Assembly: GCA_031180405.1 (NCBI GenBank)
Contig: JAPSLU010000003.1
Coordinates: forward strand, 1 to 64,000
Direction: 5' to 3'
Length of the DNA: 64,000 bases
DNA from: Bacillus sp. (in: firmicutes)
GTDB lineage: Bacteria > Bacillota > Bacilli > Bacillales > Bacillaceae
In this document: piece by piece, positions 23,613-33,642 of the stretch
Numbering within the stretch: the first letter of the stretch is position 1
How the letters are laid out: every line of letters begins with the position of its first letter
Notes under the pieces: model-generated
What the model saw: the letters and a program-made list of their open reading frames with translations, nothing else
What the model was told of the DNA's origin: nothing
The model's database searches: none
Position numbers and translations under genes: made by a program

Positions 23613-24854
23613 TTGATCAAAAAATATACTTGTCAAAATGGAGTAAGAATTGTTTTAGAAAATATTTCAACTGTTCGTTCAGTTGCAATAGGAGTATGGA
23701 TAGGTACGGGGTCACGTAATGAAAATCAACAAAATAACGGAGTGTCTCATTTTCTAGAGCATATGTTTTTTAAAGGGACAAAAACAAGGTCTGCACGAGA
23801 AATAGCTGAATCCTTTGATAGTATTGGTGGTCAAGTAAATGCTTTTACGTCTAAAGAATATACATGCTATTATGCAAAAGTACTGGATGATCATGCCAGC
23901 TATGCTCTTGATGTCCTAGCAGATATGTTTTTTAATTCCACATTTGATGAGGAAGAACTAAAAAAAGAAAAAAATGTTGTATATGAAGAAATCAAAATGT
24001 ACGAGGATACACCGGATGATATCGTTCATGATATCCTAAGTAAAGCAACATATGGAAACCATCCTCTTGGTTATCCAATTCTGGGAACAGAAGAAACACT
24101 AGCTTCTTTTAACGGTGATACATTACGAGAATATATGAACAATCAATATACGCCTGAAAATGTTGTAGTTTCGGTAGCGGGGAATGTTTCAGAGAACTTT
24201 ATTAAAGAGGTAGAAAAGTTATTTGGTGCTTATGAAACCAATGCACAAACCCGTGAAGTTGAGCAGCCGAGTTTTCATGACAAAAAACTTGCCAGACAAA
24301 AAGATACTGAACAAGCGCATTTATGTATTGGTTTTAATGGGTTAGAGGTTGGTCACAATGATATTTATAGCTTGATCGTATTAAATAATATTTTAGGTGG
24401 AAGTATGAGCAGTCGTCTATTCCAGGATGTCCGCGAGCAAAAGGGCCTTGCATACTCGGTATTCTCTTATCATTCTTCATATGAAGATAATGGTTTATTA
24501 ACAATCTATGGTGGAACAGGAAGCAAACAACTTAATCTTTTATTCGATACAATCCAAGAGACATTGGCAACCCTAAAAGCTGACGGGATTACAGCAAAGG
24601 AATTAGCCAATAGCAAGGAACAAATGAAGGGAAGTTTAATGTTGAGTTTGGAAAGTACGAATAGTCGTATGAGTAGAAATGGGAAAAATGAATTGTTGCT
24701 CGGCTATCACAGATCACTAGATTCAATTATAGATAAAGTGAATGAAGTTAGTGAAGATAGTGTCAATACACTTGCAAATCGAATTTTCACTGATACCTAT
24801 TCAGTAGCCTTAATTAGTCCAGAAGGAACGTTGCCCAAAAAACTTCAATCATAA
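23613..24854 (+). CDS. mlpA: M16 family zinc protease
   Basis: HFLEHMFFKGTKTR (HxxEH); TTG start after AAGGAGGAAC. Confidence 0.92.
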   Translation: MIKKYTCQNGVRIVLENISTVRSVAIGVWIGTGSRNENQQNNGVSHFLEHMFFKGTKTRSAREIAESFDSIGGQVNAFTSKEYTCYYAKVLDDHASYALDVLADMFFNSTFDEEELKKEKNVVYEEIKMYEDTPDDIVHDILSKATYGNHPLGYPILGTEETLASFNGDTLREYMNNQYTPENVVVSVAGNVSENFIKEVEKLFGAYETNAQTREVEQPSFHDKKLARQKDTEQAHLCIGFNGLEVGHNDIYSLIVLNNILGGSMSSRLFQDVREQKGLAYSVFSYHSSYEDNGLLTIYGGTGSKQLNLLFDTIQETLATLKADGITAKELANSKEQMKGSLMLSLESTNSRMSRNGKNELLLGYHRSLDSIIDKVNEVSEDSVNTLANRIFTDTYSVALISPEGTLPKKLQS

Positions 24855-24860
24855 GAAAAG

Positions 24861-24905
24861 AAATGCCTACAATTTATTTTAAAATAAATTGTAGGCATTT
24901 TTTTA
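24861..24905 (+). terminator. Rho-independent terminator/perfect palindrome after mlpA
   Basis: AAATGCCTACAATTTATTTT|AAAATAAATTGTAGGCATTT perfect 20+20 bp, then TTTTT. Confidence 0.85.
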
Positions 24906-24945
24906 TGAGGTTCATCGATAAGATAATAGTGAGGAGGAATGGACA

Positions 24946-25206
24946 ATGAGATTAAGTGAGCTATCTGGAAAAGAAATTGTAGATGTAAAAAGAGCAGAGC
25001 GGTTAGGAGTTCTTGGACAAACGGATCTTGAGATTAATGAGCAAACGGGTCAAATTACGAGCCTGATCATCCCTTCATTAAAATGGTTTGGACTACGAAA
25101 ACAAGGACAGGAAATTCGTGTACCTTGGCAGCATATTAAAAAGATTGGAACAGATATGATCATTCTCGATATCCCGGACGAACAAATTGAAAAAATAGAA
25201 TCATAA
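24946..25206 (+). CDS. ymxH: YlmC/YmxH family sporulation protein (PRC-barrel)
   Basis: MRLSELSGKEIVDVKRAERLGVLGQTDLEINEQTGQI; position between mlpA and dpaA. Confidence 0.9.
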   Translation: MRLSELSGKEIVDVKRAERLGVLGQTDLEINEQTGQITSLIIPSLKWFGLRKQGQEIRVPWQHIKKIGTDMIILDIPDEQIEKIES

Positions 25207-25216
25207 ACTCTGATCG

Positions 25217-25244
25217 ATTGGCGAATGCCAATCGTTTTTTTTTT
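25217..25244 (+). terminator. terminator after ymxH
   Basis: GATTGGCgaatGCCAATC followed by T-run. Confidence 0.85.
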
Positions 25245-25452
25245 GCTTAGAAAAGATAAAATTCTTGAACTGTATTTGAGCGTGCGAATCCAGCAGTATT
25301 ACTTTATATAAAAAATGTAAGATACCTATTCCCTCTAGAGCGCTTACGTTTTTTCGATGCATCCTTTTATTAGAACAAAACATACTCAATTGAATGTATG
25401 ACCAAAATACTCCAACTTCCTAAAACGACTCCCTTTTTATCCTCTGTTTAAT

Positions 25453-25481
25453 CACCCATAAGTCCATTTCGACATAGTATG
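25453..25481 (+). promoter_or_regulatory. candidate sigma-K promoter of dpaAB
   Basis: CACC -N16- CATAGTATG (consensus mACm-N16-17-CATAnnnTA), upstream of a mother-cell dipicolinate operon. Confidence 0.45.
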
Positions 25482-25554
25482 TTGAAGTAAGTTACCCTAG
25501 GACCTATAAGAACACTAAAACAGAAACACATGCAAAAGAAGGTGAACATTTAAC

Positions 25555-26457
25555 ATGTTAACAGGATTAAACGTAGCTGTAATCGGTGGCGATGCAAGAC
25601 AGCTAGAAGTTATCCGGAAATTAACTGAACTTGATGCAAAGCTTTTTCTCATTGGTTTTGACCAACTTGATCATGGTTTTACAGGTGCAACAAAAGTCAA
25701 GATGGATGAGGTTCCATTTCAAGAAATAGATGCGATTATTTTGCCTATCCCTGGTACGAATCAAGAAGGGATTGTAGATACTGTTTTCTCAAATGAAGAG
25801 GTTATTTTAACAGAAGAATTACTTGCTCAAACACCTTCTCATTGTGTCATTTACTCAGGCATTTCGAATTCTTATCTAGATAATGTAGTTCAAGTGACTA
25901 ATCGAAAATTAATCCAACTTTTTGAACGAGATGATGTTGCGATCTATAACTCAATCCCAACAGTGGAAGGAACTCTTATGATGGTCATCCAGCATACTGA
26001 TAGTACAATTCATGGTTCTACAATCGCTGTTTTAGGTCTAGGGAGAGTTGGTATGAGTGTAGCAAGAACATTCTCAAATCTAGGAGCAAAAGTAAAGGTA
26101 GGCGCGAGAAATACAGCAGACTTAGCTAGAATTACTGAGATGGGATTAATACCATTTCATATTGATGAACTACAACAAGAAGTAATAGACATTGATGTAT
26201 GCATCAATACAATTCCAGCGATGATTGTAACCGCTAAGGTCATTTCTAATATGCCAGCACATACATTGATTGTCGATCTAGCTTCTAAACCAGGTGGTAC
26301 CGATTTTCGCTATGCTGAAAAACGTGGAATAAAGGCATTATTGGCCCCAGGCTTACCTGGAATTGTTGCGCCAAAAACAGCCGGGCAAATTGTTGCAAAT
26401 GTATTAACACAGCTTTTATGCGAGTTAAAGATAGATAGAAAGGGGTTATCTTCATGA
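25555..26457 (+). CDS. dpaA: dipicolinate synthase subunit A
   Basis: Rossmann motif VLGLGRVGMSVARTFSNLGAKVKVGAR; dpaA-dpaB-asd-dapG-dapA order. Confidence 0.95.
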   Translation: MLTGLNVAVIGGDARQLEVIRKLTELDAKLFLIGFDQLDHGFTGATKVKMDEVPFQEIDAIILPIPGTNQEGIVDTVFSNEEVILTEELLAQTPSHCVIYSGISNSYLDNVVQVTNRKLIQLFERDDVAIYNSIPTVEGTLMMVIQHTDSTIHGSTIAVLGLGRVGMSVARTFSNLGAKVKVGARNTADLARITEMGLIPFHIDELQQEVIDIDVCINTIPAMIVTAKVISNMPAHTLIVDLASKPGGTDFRYAEKRGIKALLAPGLPGIVAPKTAGQIVANVLTQLLCELKIDRKGLSS

Positions 26458-27056
26458 AACTAGAAGGTAAGCGAATTGGATTTGGAATTACGGGGTCTCA
26501 CTGCACATATGAAGAAGTATATCCACAGATCAAATCCTTATTAGATGAAGGGGCAGACGTAATTCCAGTTGTCACACACACGGTAAAAAACACTACAACT
26601 CGCTTTGGAAAAGCAGGGGAATGGGTGGAAAAGATAGAGGAATTAACTGGGAACAAAGTGATCGATTCTATTGTTGCTGCTGAACCTTTAGGTCCGAAGC
26701 TTCCTCTCGATTGCATGGTAATTGCTCCATTAACAGGAAACTCCATGAGTAAATTTGCCAATGCACTTACAGATTCTCCAGTTTTAATGGCAGCAAAGGC
26801 AACGTTAAGAACTCATCGACCAGTGGTTGTTGGTATCTCGACCAATGATGCACTTGGATTAAATGGAGTGAACCTTATGCGTCTCATGGCGACAAAGGAT
26901 ATTTACTTTATTCCGTTTGGCCAGGATGCACCTCATAAAAAACCAAATTCAATGGTAGCCAGAATGGAAGCTTTACTTGATACGGTATTTGCTGCTTTGG
27001 AAGGAAAGCAATTTCAGCCTGTTGTCGTAGAAAAATTCCGAGATTTAGAGAAATAA
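26454..27056 (+). CDS. dpaB: dipicolinate synthase subunit B (flavoprotein)
   Basis: GKRIGFGITGSHCTYEEVYPQIKSLLDEGADVIPVVT; ATGA overlap with dpaA. Confidence 0.95.
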   Translation: MKLEGKRIGFGITGSHCTYEEVYPQIKSLLDEGADVIPVVTHTVKNTTTRFGKAGEWVEKIEELTGNKVIDSIVAAEPLGPKLPLDCMVIAPLTGNSMSKFANALTDSPVLMAAKATLRTHRPVVVGISTNDALGLNGVNLMRLMATKDIYFIPFGQDAPHKKPNSMVARMEALLDTVFAALEGKQFQPVVVEKFRDLEK

Positions 27057-27181
27057 TTTTATAATTCAACCAAAGAATCATATTTTTTTCATCCATTCGA
27101 CAATTAATGTGATAGAATAATACGTAAAAGATTTGAAGCTATATTTAAAAAAGAGATATAGCTGGAAGGAGCTAGTGTTAA

Positions 27182-28225
27182 ATGGAAGCAAAAGGTTATC
27201 ATGTAGCAGTAGTCGGAGCAACAGGAGCGGTGGGGCAACAAATGCTTCACACGTTAGAACAACGTAATTTTCCAATTTCTAAATTAACTTTGCTTTCTTC
27301 TGAACGTTCTGCAGGTAAAAAAGTAATGTTCAGAGACGAAGAATATACGGTAGAAGTCGCAACTCCAGAAAGTTTTGAAGGTGTTCAAATTGCACTTTTT
27401 TCAGCAGGCGGAGGTGTATCTAAGCAACTTGCCCCAGAAGCAGTAAAGCGTGGTGCTATTGTTGTTGACAATACTAGTGCATATCGAATGGATGAGAATG
27501 TTCCATTAGTTGTTCCTGAAGTAAACGAAGAAGCATTAAAAACCCACAACGGAATTATCGCAAACCCAAACTGTTCAACAATTCAAATGGTTGTTGCGTT
27601 GGAACCAATTCGTAAGCAATATGGTTTAAACAAAGTAATTGTTTCTACCTATCAAGCTGTATCTGGTGCAGGAGCAGCAGCAATTAATGAACTAAAAGAA
27701 CAATCAAAAGCGATCTTAAATGGTGAGAATTTTACTCCTGAAATACTACCTGTAAAAGGTGACGAAAAACATTATCAAATTGCTTTCAATGTGATTCCGC
27801 AAATCGATAAATTCCAAGATAATGGATATACTTTTGAAGAAATGAAAATGATCAATGAAACAAAAAAAATTATGAGTATGGAAGATCTTCATGTTGCAGC
27901 AACATGCGTTCGTTTGCCTGTTGAAACAGGACATTCTGAATCTGTATATGTTGAAGTGGATGCAGAAGGGATTTCTGCTCAACAAATTAAAGACTTATTG
28001 AAAGATTCTGACGGGATTATCTTGCAAGATGACCCATCACAGCAAATCTATCCAATGCCAGCAAATTGTGTAGGGGAAAATGATGTATTTGTAGGAAGAA
28101 TCCGCAAAGATTTAGACCGTGATAATGGTTTCCATATGTGGATTGTGTCAGATAACCTATTAAAAGGTGCTGCATGGAACTCCGTACAAATTGCTGAAAG
28201 TTTAGTGAAATTACAACTAGTTTAA
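27182..28225 (+). CDS. asd: aspartate-semialdehyde dehydrogenase
   Basis: [27 protein letters not shown] active-site Cys. Confidence 0.97.
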   Translation: MEAKGYHVAVVGATGAVGQQMLHTLEQRNFPISKLTLLSSERSAGKKVMFRDEEYTVEVATPESFEGVQIALFSAGGGVSKQLAPEAVKRGAIVVDNTSAYRMDENVPLVVPEVNEEALKTHNGIIANPNCSTIQMVVALEPIRKQYGLNKVIVSTYQAVSGAGAAAINELKEQSKAILNGENFTPEILPVKGDEKHYQIAFNVIPQIDKFQDNGYTFEEMKMINETKKIMSMEDLHVAATCVRLPVETGHSESVYVEVDAEGISAQQIKDLLKDSDGIILQDDPSQQIYPMPANCVGENDVFVGRIRKDLDRDNGFHMWIVSDNLLKGAAWNSVQIAESLVKLQLV

Positions 28226-28294
28226 CTCTTATAGGAAGAGAGCATGGTATGTTACCGGCTCTCTTCTCTCACGTCTATAGTAGAGGTGTTACAA

Positions 28295-29512
28295 TTGAAG
28301 ATTATTGTTCAGAAATTTGGAGGAACATCTGTGAAAGATGATAGAGGGCGTCAATTGGCTCTTGGTCATATACAGGATGCAATAAACGAGGGATATAAAG
28401 TTGTTGCTGTTGTGTCAGCAATGGGGCGTAACGGTGATCCTTATGCAACTGATACTTTATTAAGTTTACTCTATGGAGAACTTAGTAATATATCTTTGAG
28501 AGAACAAGATTTACTTCTTTCTTGTGGGGAAGTTATTTCATCAATCGTTTTTTCAAGTTTATTAAATCAACATAAAATTAAAGCCACATCATTAACTGGA
28601 GCACAGGCGGGTTTTGTGACAAATGATGAGCATACAAATGCAAAAATTCTGGAAATGAAATGTGAGCGTCTGTTAGAAACATTATCAGATCATGATGTCG
28701 TCGTTGTCGCTGGTTTTCAAGGAGCATCAACAAGTAATGGAGACACGACCACAATTGGTAGAGGTGGTAGTGATACATCGGCAGCGGCTCTTGGTGCAGC
28801 AATTGGAGCTGAGTTTGTCGATATCTTTACCGATGTGGAAGGTGTTATGACAGCAGATCCAAGGATTGTTGAAAACGCAAAACCACTTTCAAATGTAACC
28901 TATACCGAAATTGTCAATCTTGCCTACCAGGGCGCAAAAGTTATTCACCCTCGTGCAGTAGAAATTGCGATGCAGGCAGAAGTCCCTATTCGTGTAAGAT
29001 CTACCTATTCTAAGCTGCCTGGTACATTAGTCACTTCAAATCAATCTGATAAAAAGGGCAGTGATGTACACGAAAGGCTAATAACAGGTATAGCTCATGT
29101 TTCAAATGTTACGCAAATAAATGTTACTGCAAAAGAAGGACAATATAATATTCAAACAGAAGTATTTAAGGCTATGGCAATGGAAGGAATTAGTGTAGAC
29201 TTCTTCAATATCACTCCAAAGTCTGTTATTTATACAGTTACAGATCAAGTAACATTAAGAGCGATAGAAGTTCTTAAAGAATTAGGGTATGAACCAAAAG
29301 TTAATAAACATTGTGCAAAGGTTTCTGCAGTAGGAGCAGGAATTATGGGTGTCCCAGGAGTAACGTCAAAAATTGTTACAGCACTTTCTGAACAAGGGAT
29401 CCAAATTCTTCAATCAGCAGATAGCCATACGACAATTTGGGTACTAGTAAAAGAGGATGATATGATTAAAGCGGTTAATGCTTTACACGAAGCGTTTGAT
29501 CTATCAAAATAG
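28295..29512 (+). CDS. dapG: aspartokinase I
   Basis: KIIVQKFGGTSVKDDRGRQLALGHI, TTIGRGGSDTSA, ACT repeats; TTG start at 28295 after AGAGGTG. Confidence 0.95.
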   Translation: MKIIVQKFGGTSVKDDRGRQLALGHIQDAINEGYKVVAVVSAMGRNGDPYATDTLLSLLYGELSNISLREQDLLLSCGEVISSIVFSSLLNQHKIKATSLTGAQAGFVTNDEHTNAKILEMKCERLLETLSDHDVVVVAGFQGASTSNGDTTTIGRGGSDTSAAALGAAIGAEFVDIFTDVEGVMTADPRIVENAKPLSNVTYTEIVNLAYQGAKVIHPRAVEIAMQAEVPIRVRSTYSKLPGTLVTSNQSDKKGSDVHERLITGIAHVSNVTQINVTAKEGQYNIQTEVFKAMAMEGISVDFFNITPKSVIYTVTDQVTLRAIEVLKELGYEPKVNKHCAKVSAVGAGIMGVPGVTSKIVTALSEQGIQILQSADSHTTIWVLVKEDDMIKAVNALHEAFDLSK

Positions 29513-29629
29513 AGATACATGCTTTTGAAATCATAGAGAATATCTACTGCAAAAAAGAAAGTCCTAAATTTATGGGACTAGGCGCTAAAGCATTTATGTT
29601 AGAATGCAACATAAGGAGTGAAGGTTATA

Positions 29630-30508
29630 ATGAGTCATTTTGGTAAAGTTTCTACAGCGATGGTAACGCCGTTTGATAAAAACGATAACATCGATTTTCA
29701 GAAAACGACAACATTAATTGATTATTTAATCAACCATGGAACGGATTCTTTAGTTATCGCAGGTACAACAGGAGAATCTCCAACGCTAAGTAATGAAGAG
29801 AAAGTTGCTCTTATTAAGCATACGGTGAAAGAAGTAAATGGCAGAGTTCCGGTTATTGCAGGAACAGGTAGCAATAATACAGCAGCATCAATCAAATTAA
29901 CTAAACAAGCTGAAGAAGCTGGTGTAGATGCAATCATGCTAGTAGTGCCATATTATAACAAGCCGAGTCAGGAAGGCTTATATCAACATTTTAAAGCAAT
30001 TATAGAAACAACAACTCTACCAGTTATGTTATATAATATTCCAGGTAGAAGTGTTGTAAATATGTCAGTTGATACGATTGTTAGACTTTCTGAGTTACCA
30101 AACGTTGTAGCAGTAAAAGAGGCAAGTGGTAACTTGGATGCAATGGCAGAGATTATTTCCAAAACAAAAGATGATTTTGCGCTTTACTCTGGCGATGATG
30201 GTTTAACTCTTCCTGCACTTGCGATTGGTGCAGCAGGTGTCGTTTCAGTAGCATCACATATTATTGGTGATGAGATGCAGGCTATGATTAAATCATTCCA
30301 ATCTGGAGAAATAGCAGCAGCTGCTGAGCAACATCGTAAATTACTACCAATTATGAAGCAATTATTTACAGCACCTAATCCGAGTCCTGTTAAAACAGCA
30401 CTTCAGGTTAAAGGATTAGATGTTGGATCAGTGCGTTTACCATTATTACCTTTAACCAGCACAGAACGCAGTGAATTAACGAATGTAATCCAAAATAATC
30501 TTAGATGA
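29630..30508 (+). CDS. dapA: 4-hydroxy-tetrahydrodipicolinate synthase
   Basis: GTTGESPTLSNEEK, YNIPGRSVVNM; ATG at 29630. Confidence 0.97.
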   Translation: MSHFGKVSTAMVTPFDKNDNIDFQKTTTLIDYLINHGTDSLVIAGTTGESPTLSNEEKVALIKHTVKEVNGRVPVIAGTGSNNTAASIKLTKQAEEAGVDAIMLVVPYYNKPSQEGLYQHFKAIIETTTLPVMLYNIPGRSVVNMSVDTIVRLSELPNVVAVKEASGNLDAMAEIISKTKDDFALYSGDDGLTLPALAIGAAGVVSVASHIIGDEMQAMIKSFQSGEIAAAAEQHRKLLPIMKQLFTAPNPSPVKTALQVKGLDVGSVRLPLLPLTSTERSELTNVIQNNLR

Positions 30509-30516
30509 GTCGTGTG

Positions 30517-30578
30517 TAAGAGGGGAACTAAAAGATGGGGCTAATCATAAAGCACATCTTTTACGTTTCCCTTTTTTA
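30517..30578 (+). terminator. terminator after dapA
   Basis: AAGAGGGGAACTAAAAGATG ... CATCTTTTACGTTTCCCTTTTTT. Confidence 0.7.
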
Positions 30579-30720
30579 AGTTGTACATATCTTTTGTAAT
30601 TCGAGTCATTTGTTTTGTAAGCGTATTATACAACTTAAAATTTCCTTGTATTCCATTTCTTTCATCAGGTATAATATTTCTAAGTGACGTTGAACGGGTA
30701 CTTCAGTAGGGAGGATTTTC

Positions 30721-32382
30721 ATGGAAAAGACAGAAAATATAAAATTAATCGCTTTAGGCGGTGTTGGAGAAGTCGGTAAAAATATGTTTGTTGTGGAAAT
30801 TAATTCTGATATTTTTGTCGTGGATGCGGGTCTTATGTATCCAGAGGGAGAAATGTTAGGTATTGATATGGTAATTCCAGATATAACATATTTAAAGGAA
30901 AACGAAGATCGTGTTAAAGGAATTATATTAACCCATGGACATGATGAAAGTATTGGAGGAATCTTTTATCTTTTAAACAATTTACGTGTTCCTATTTATG
31001 GGACAAAGCTTACACTTGCGTTAGTTGGAGAAAAGCTAAAGGAAAATAAAATGAGGCAGACTGTTTTAGTCAAAGAAATAGACAATGAGACCGTTTTGAC
31101 CTTTGAAAGTACAGAAGTCTCCTTTTTTAGAACAAATCATAGTATACCAGACTCAGTGGGAATCAGTTTTTCGACTTCAATGGGTGCAATTGTTCATACA
31201 GGTGATTTTAAATTTGATCAGACTCCTGTTGGAGACAGTCAAATGGATATCGGTAAAATTGCTAGACTTGGTGAAAAAGGTGTCCTGTGCTTGTTATCTG
31301 ATAGTATAAATGCAGAAAAGCCGGGCTATTCAGGATCTGAAGCCCTTGTTGGCAGAGAAATCTCAGATGTAATGTATATAGCAGAAGGCAGAGTAATTGT
31401 TGCGGTATTCGCTTCTAATTTATACCGTATTCAACAAGTAATCAATGCGGCACTTAAAAATAATCGTAAACTTGCCGTAGTCGGTAAAAATATGAGAAAC
31501 ATCTTAAACTTAGCTATTAATCTAGGGTATATTTCTATTGAAGAGGAATTGTTTATTTCGGTCAATGAAATCGAGCAGTATTCCCAAAAAGAAATTGCTA
31601 TTTTAACAACAAGTAATCAAGGGGATCCACTTGCCATTTTATCAAGGATGGCTAAGCAATCACATAAGCAAGTAAATGTTAAAGAAGGAGACACTGTGCT
31701 AATCGCGGCAACCCCAATTCCAGGACATGAACTAGTATTTTCGAAAACAATTGATATTTTAAGCAGAGCTGGAGCGAATGTCGTTTTTGGACAAAAGCAA
31801 GTACATACGTCTGGTCATGGTCATCAAGAAGAACTAAAAATGATGCTTAATTTAACGAAACCAAAATATTTTATTCCAATTCATGGGGAGTTTAAAATGC
31901 AAAAAGCCCATGAAAAATTAGCTAAACAGGTTGGGGTAAGGTCTAGTAATATCTTCCTCGTTGATAAAGGAGACGTAATTGAGTTTAAAGGAGACCAGGT
32001 ATACACAGCTGGAAAAGTTCCATCAGGAAATGTATTAATAGATGGATTAGGAATAGGTGACGTGGGAAATATTGTTCTTCGTGATCGTCGTTTATTATCA
32101 CAGGATGGAATATTAATTGTTGTTGTAACATTAGATAAACAAAGAAAACAAATCATTTCCGGTCCTGAAATCATTACTCGAGGTTTTGTTTACGTTAGAG
32201 AATCTGAAGAACTTATTTCCAATTCTACAAAAGTAGTTTCAACAATTGTTGAAAGAAGTATGCAGGAACATTCGATTGAATGGTCTCAGATAAAACTAAA
32301 TATCAGAGAAGCATTAAATCAATTTCTTTATGAAAAAACAAAGAGAAGACCAATGATTCTTCCAATTATTATGGAGATATAA
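30721..32382 (+). CDS. rnjB: ribonuclease J2
   Basis: Metallo-beta-lactamase/beta-CASP; ILTHGHDESIGGI, VHTSGHGHQEELKMML. Confidence 0.93.
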   Translation: MEKTENIKLIALGGVGEVGKNMFVVEINSDIFVVDAGLMYPEGEMLGIDMVIPDITYLKENEDRVKGIILTHGHDESIGGIFYLLNNLRVPIYGTKLTLALVGEKLKENKMRQTVLVKEIDNETVLTFESTEVSFFRTNHSIPDSVGISFSTSMGAIVHTGDFKFDQTPVGDSQMDIGKIARLGEKGVLCLLSDSINAEKPGYSGSEALVGREISDVMYIAEGRVIVAVFASNLYRIQQVINAALKNNRKLAVVGKNMRNILNLAINLGYISIEEELFISVNEIEQYSQKEIAILTTSNQGDPLAILSRMAKQSHKQVNVKEGDTVLIAATPIPGHELVFSKTIDILSRAGANVVFGQKQVHTSGHGHQEELKMMLNLTKPKYFIPIHGEFKMQKAHEKLAKQVGVRSSNIFLVDKGDVIEFKGDQVYTAGKVPSGNVLIDGLGIGDVGNIVLRDRRLLSQDGILIVVVTLDKQRKQIISGPEIITRGFVYVRESEELISNSTKVVSTIVERSMQEHSIEWSQIKLNIREALNQFLYEKTKRRPMILPIIMEI

Positions 32383-32389
32383 CATAAGA

Positions 32390-32422
32390 TAAAAAAGCAT
32401 TGATTCTCAATGCTTTTTTATC
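32390..32422 (+). terminator. terminator after rnjB
   Basis: AAAAGCATTGattcTCAATGCTTTTTTA. Confidence 0.85.
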
Positions 32423-32537
32423 ATTATAAGGAATGTTTTAGCAAATAATATGTAGTGATGTTTTACTAATGTCTTTCCATTCTTTCGTATGAAAACAACA
32501 AGGTTGCGAATACTACAAACAGAATGTATATGAAAGG

Positions 32538-33281
32538 ATGGCTAACATGGTAAATCATGATCATTACATAAAAAATGAGGGTACTGAAAAACAAGAAAAT
32601 AAAGAAAGCTCTATTGTCGAAAAAATTCAACAGCTTGGTCAAACGAATGTTCCGCAAATGGGAAATGATTCAAAAATCCACTGTTTGACAATAGTAGGTC
32701 AAATCGAAGGTCATATCCAATTACCACCTCAAAATAAAACAACAAAATATGAGCATGTAATACCTCAAATCGTAGCAATTGAGCAAAACCCTAATATTGA
32801 GGGACTACTTGTTATTTTAAATACTGTTGGAGGAGATGTAGAAGCAGGACTTGCTATTGCAGAAATGTTAGCTTCCTTGTCAAAACCAACAGTATCCATT
32901 GTATTAGGTGGAGGTCATTCTATAGGGGTACCAATTGCTGTGTCCTGTGATTACTCTTTTATTGCAGAAACTGCAACAATGACGATTCATCCAGTCAGGT
33001 TAACTGGATTAGTCATAGGTGTACCACAAACATTTGAGTATTTAGATAAAATGCAAGATCGCGTTATTAACTTTGTAACAAAACATTCAGAAATTAGTGA
33101 AGAAAAATTCAAAGAACTTATGTTTTCTAAAGGTAATTTAACTAGAGATATAGGTACAAATGTTGTTGGAAGAGATGCTGTTGAATATGGTTTAATCAAT
33201 GAAGTTGGTGGAGTTGGACAAGCAATTCAAAAATTAAACCGTTTACTCGAAAAAAATGATGATGATCAGGTGCTACAATGA
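32538..33281 (+). CDS. tepA: ClpP-like protease TepA
   Basis: ClpP fold: [24 protein letters not shown]; between rnjB and ylzJ. Confidence 0.92.
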   Translation: MANMVNHDHYIKNEGTEKQENKESSIVEKIQQLGQTNVPQMGNDSKIHCLTIVGQIEGHIQLPPQNKTTKYEHVIPQIVAIEQNPNIEGLLVILNTVGGDVEAGLAIAEMLASLSKPTVSIVLGGGHSIGVPIAVSCDYSFIAETATMTIHPVRLTGLVIGVPQTFEYLDKMQDRVINFVTKHSEISEEKFKELMFSKGNLTRDIGTNVVGRDAVEYGLINEVGGVGQAIQKLNRLLEKNDDDQVLQ

Positions 33282-33502
33282 TATACTATACAATGATGCC
33301 GGAAGAACTTATGTTCCCTTGTGTTGAGGATGATTACAGAAAACAATCAGTTGTGGAAATAAATGGTGTACAACTTTTAGTCCAGCAAGCAGACAACGCA
33401 CAATATGAAATTATACGAATATTGAGTAGTGATCCTAGGCATTATCTTGATTCTCAGTTATGCCCAGGTCAAAAAATTACCATGTCTATTTCAATCAATT
33501 AA
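33278..33502 (+). CDS. ylzJ: YlzJ-like protein
   Basis: 74 aa, [18 protein letters not shown]; between tepA and spoIIIE; ATGA overlap. Confidence 0.85.
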   Translation: MIYYTMMPEELMFPCVEDDYRKQSVVEINGVQLLVQQADNAQYEIIRILSSDPRHYLDSQLCPGQKITMSISIN

Positions 33503-33642
33503 GTTAATTGTGATATAATACTATTAGTATATATGGAAGGGCAGCCAGTTGCGGCTGCTTTCTTCTTTTGAATAAACTCATACATAGGGAGCTTTCGGCT
33601 GGTTTTACTAAAAGGAAGATTATTAAATATAGGTGATAAACA

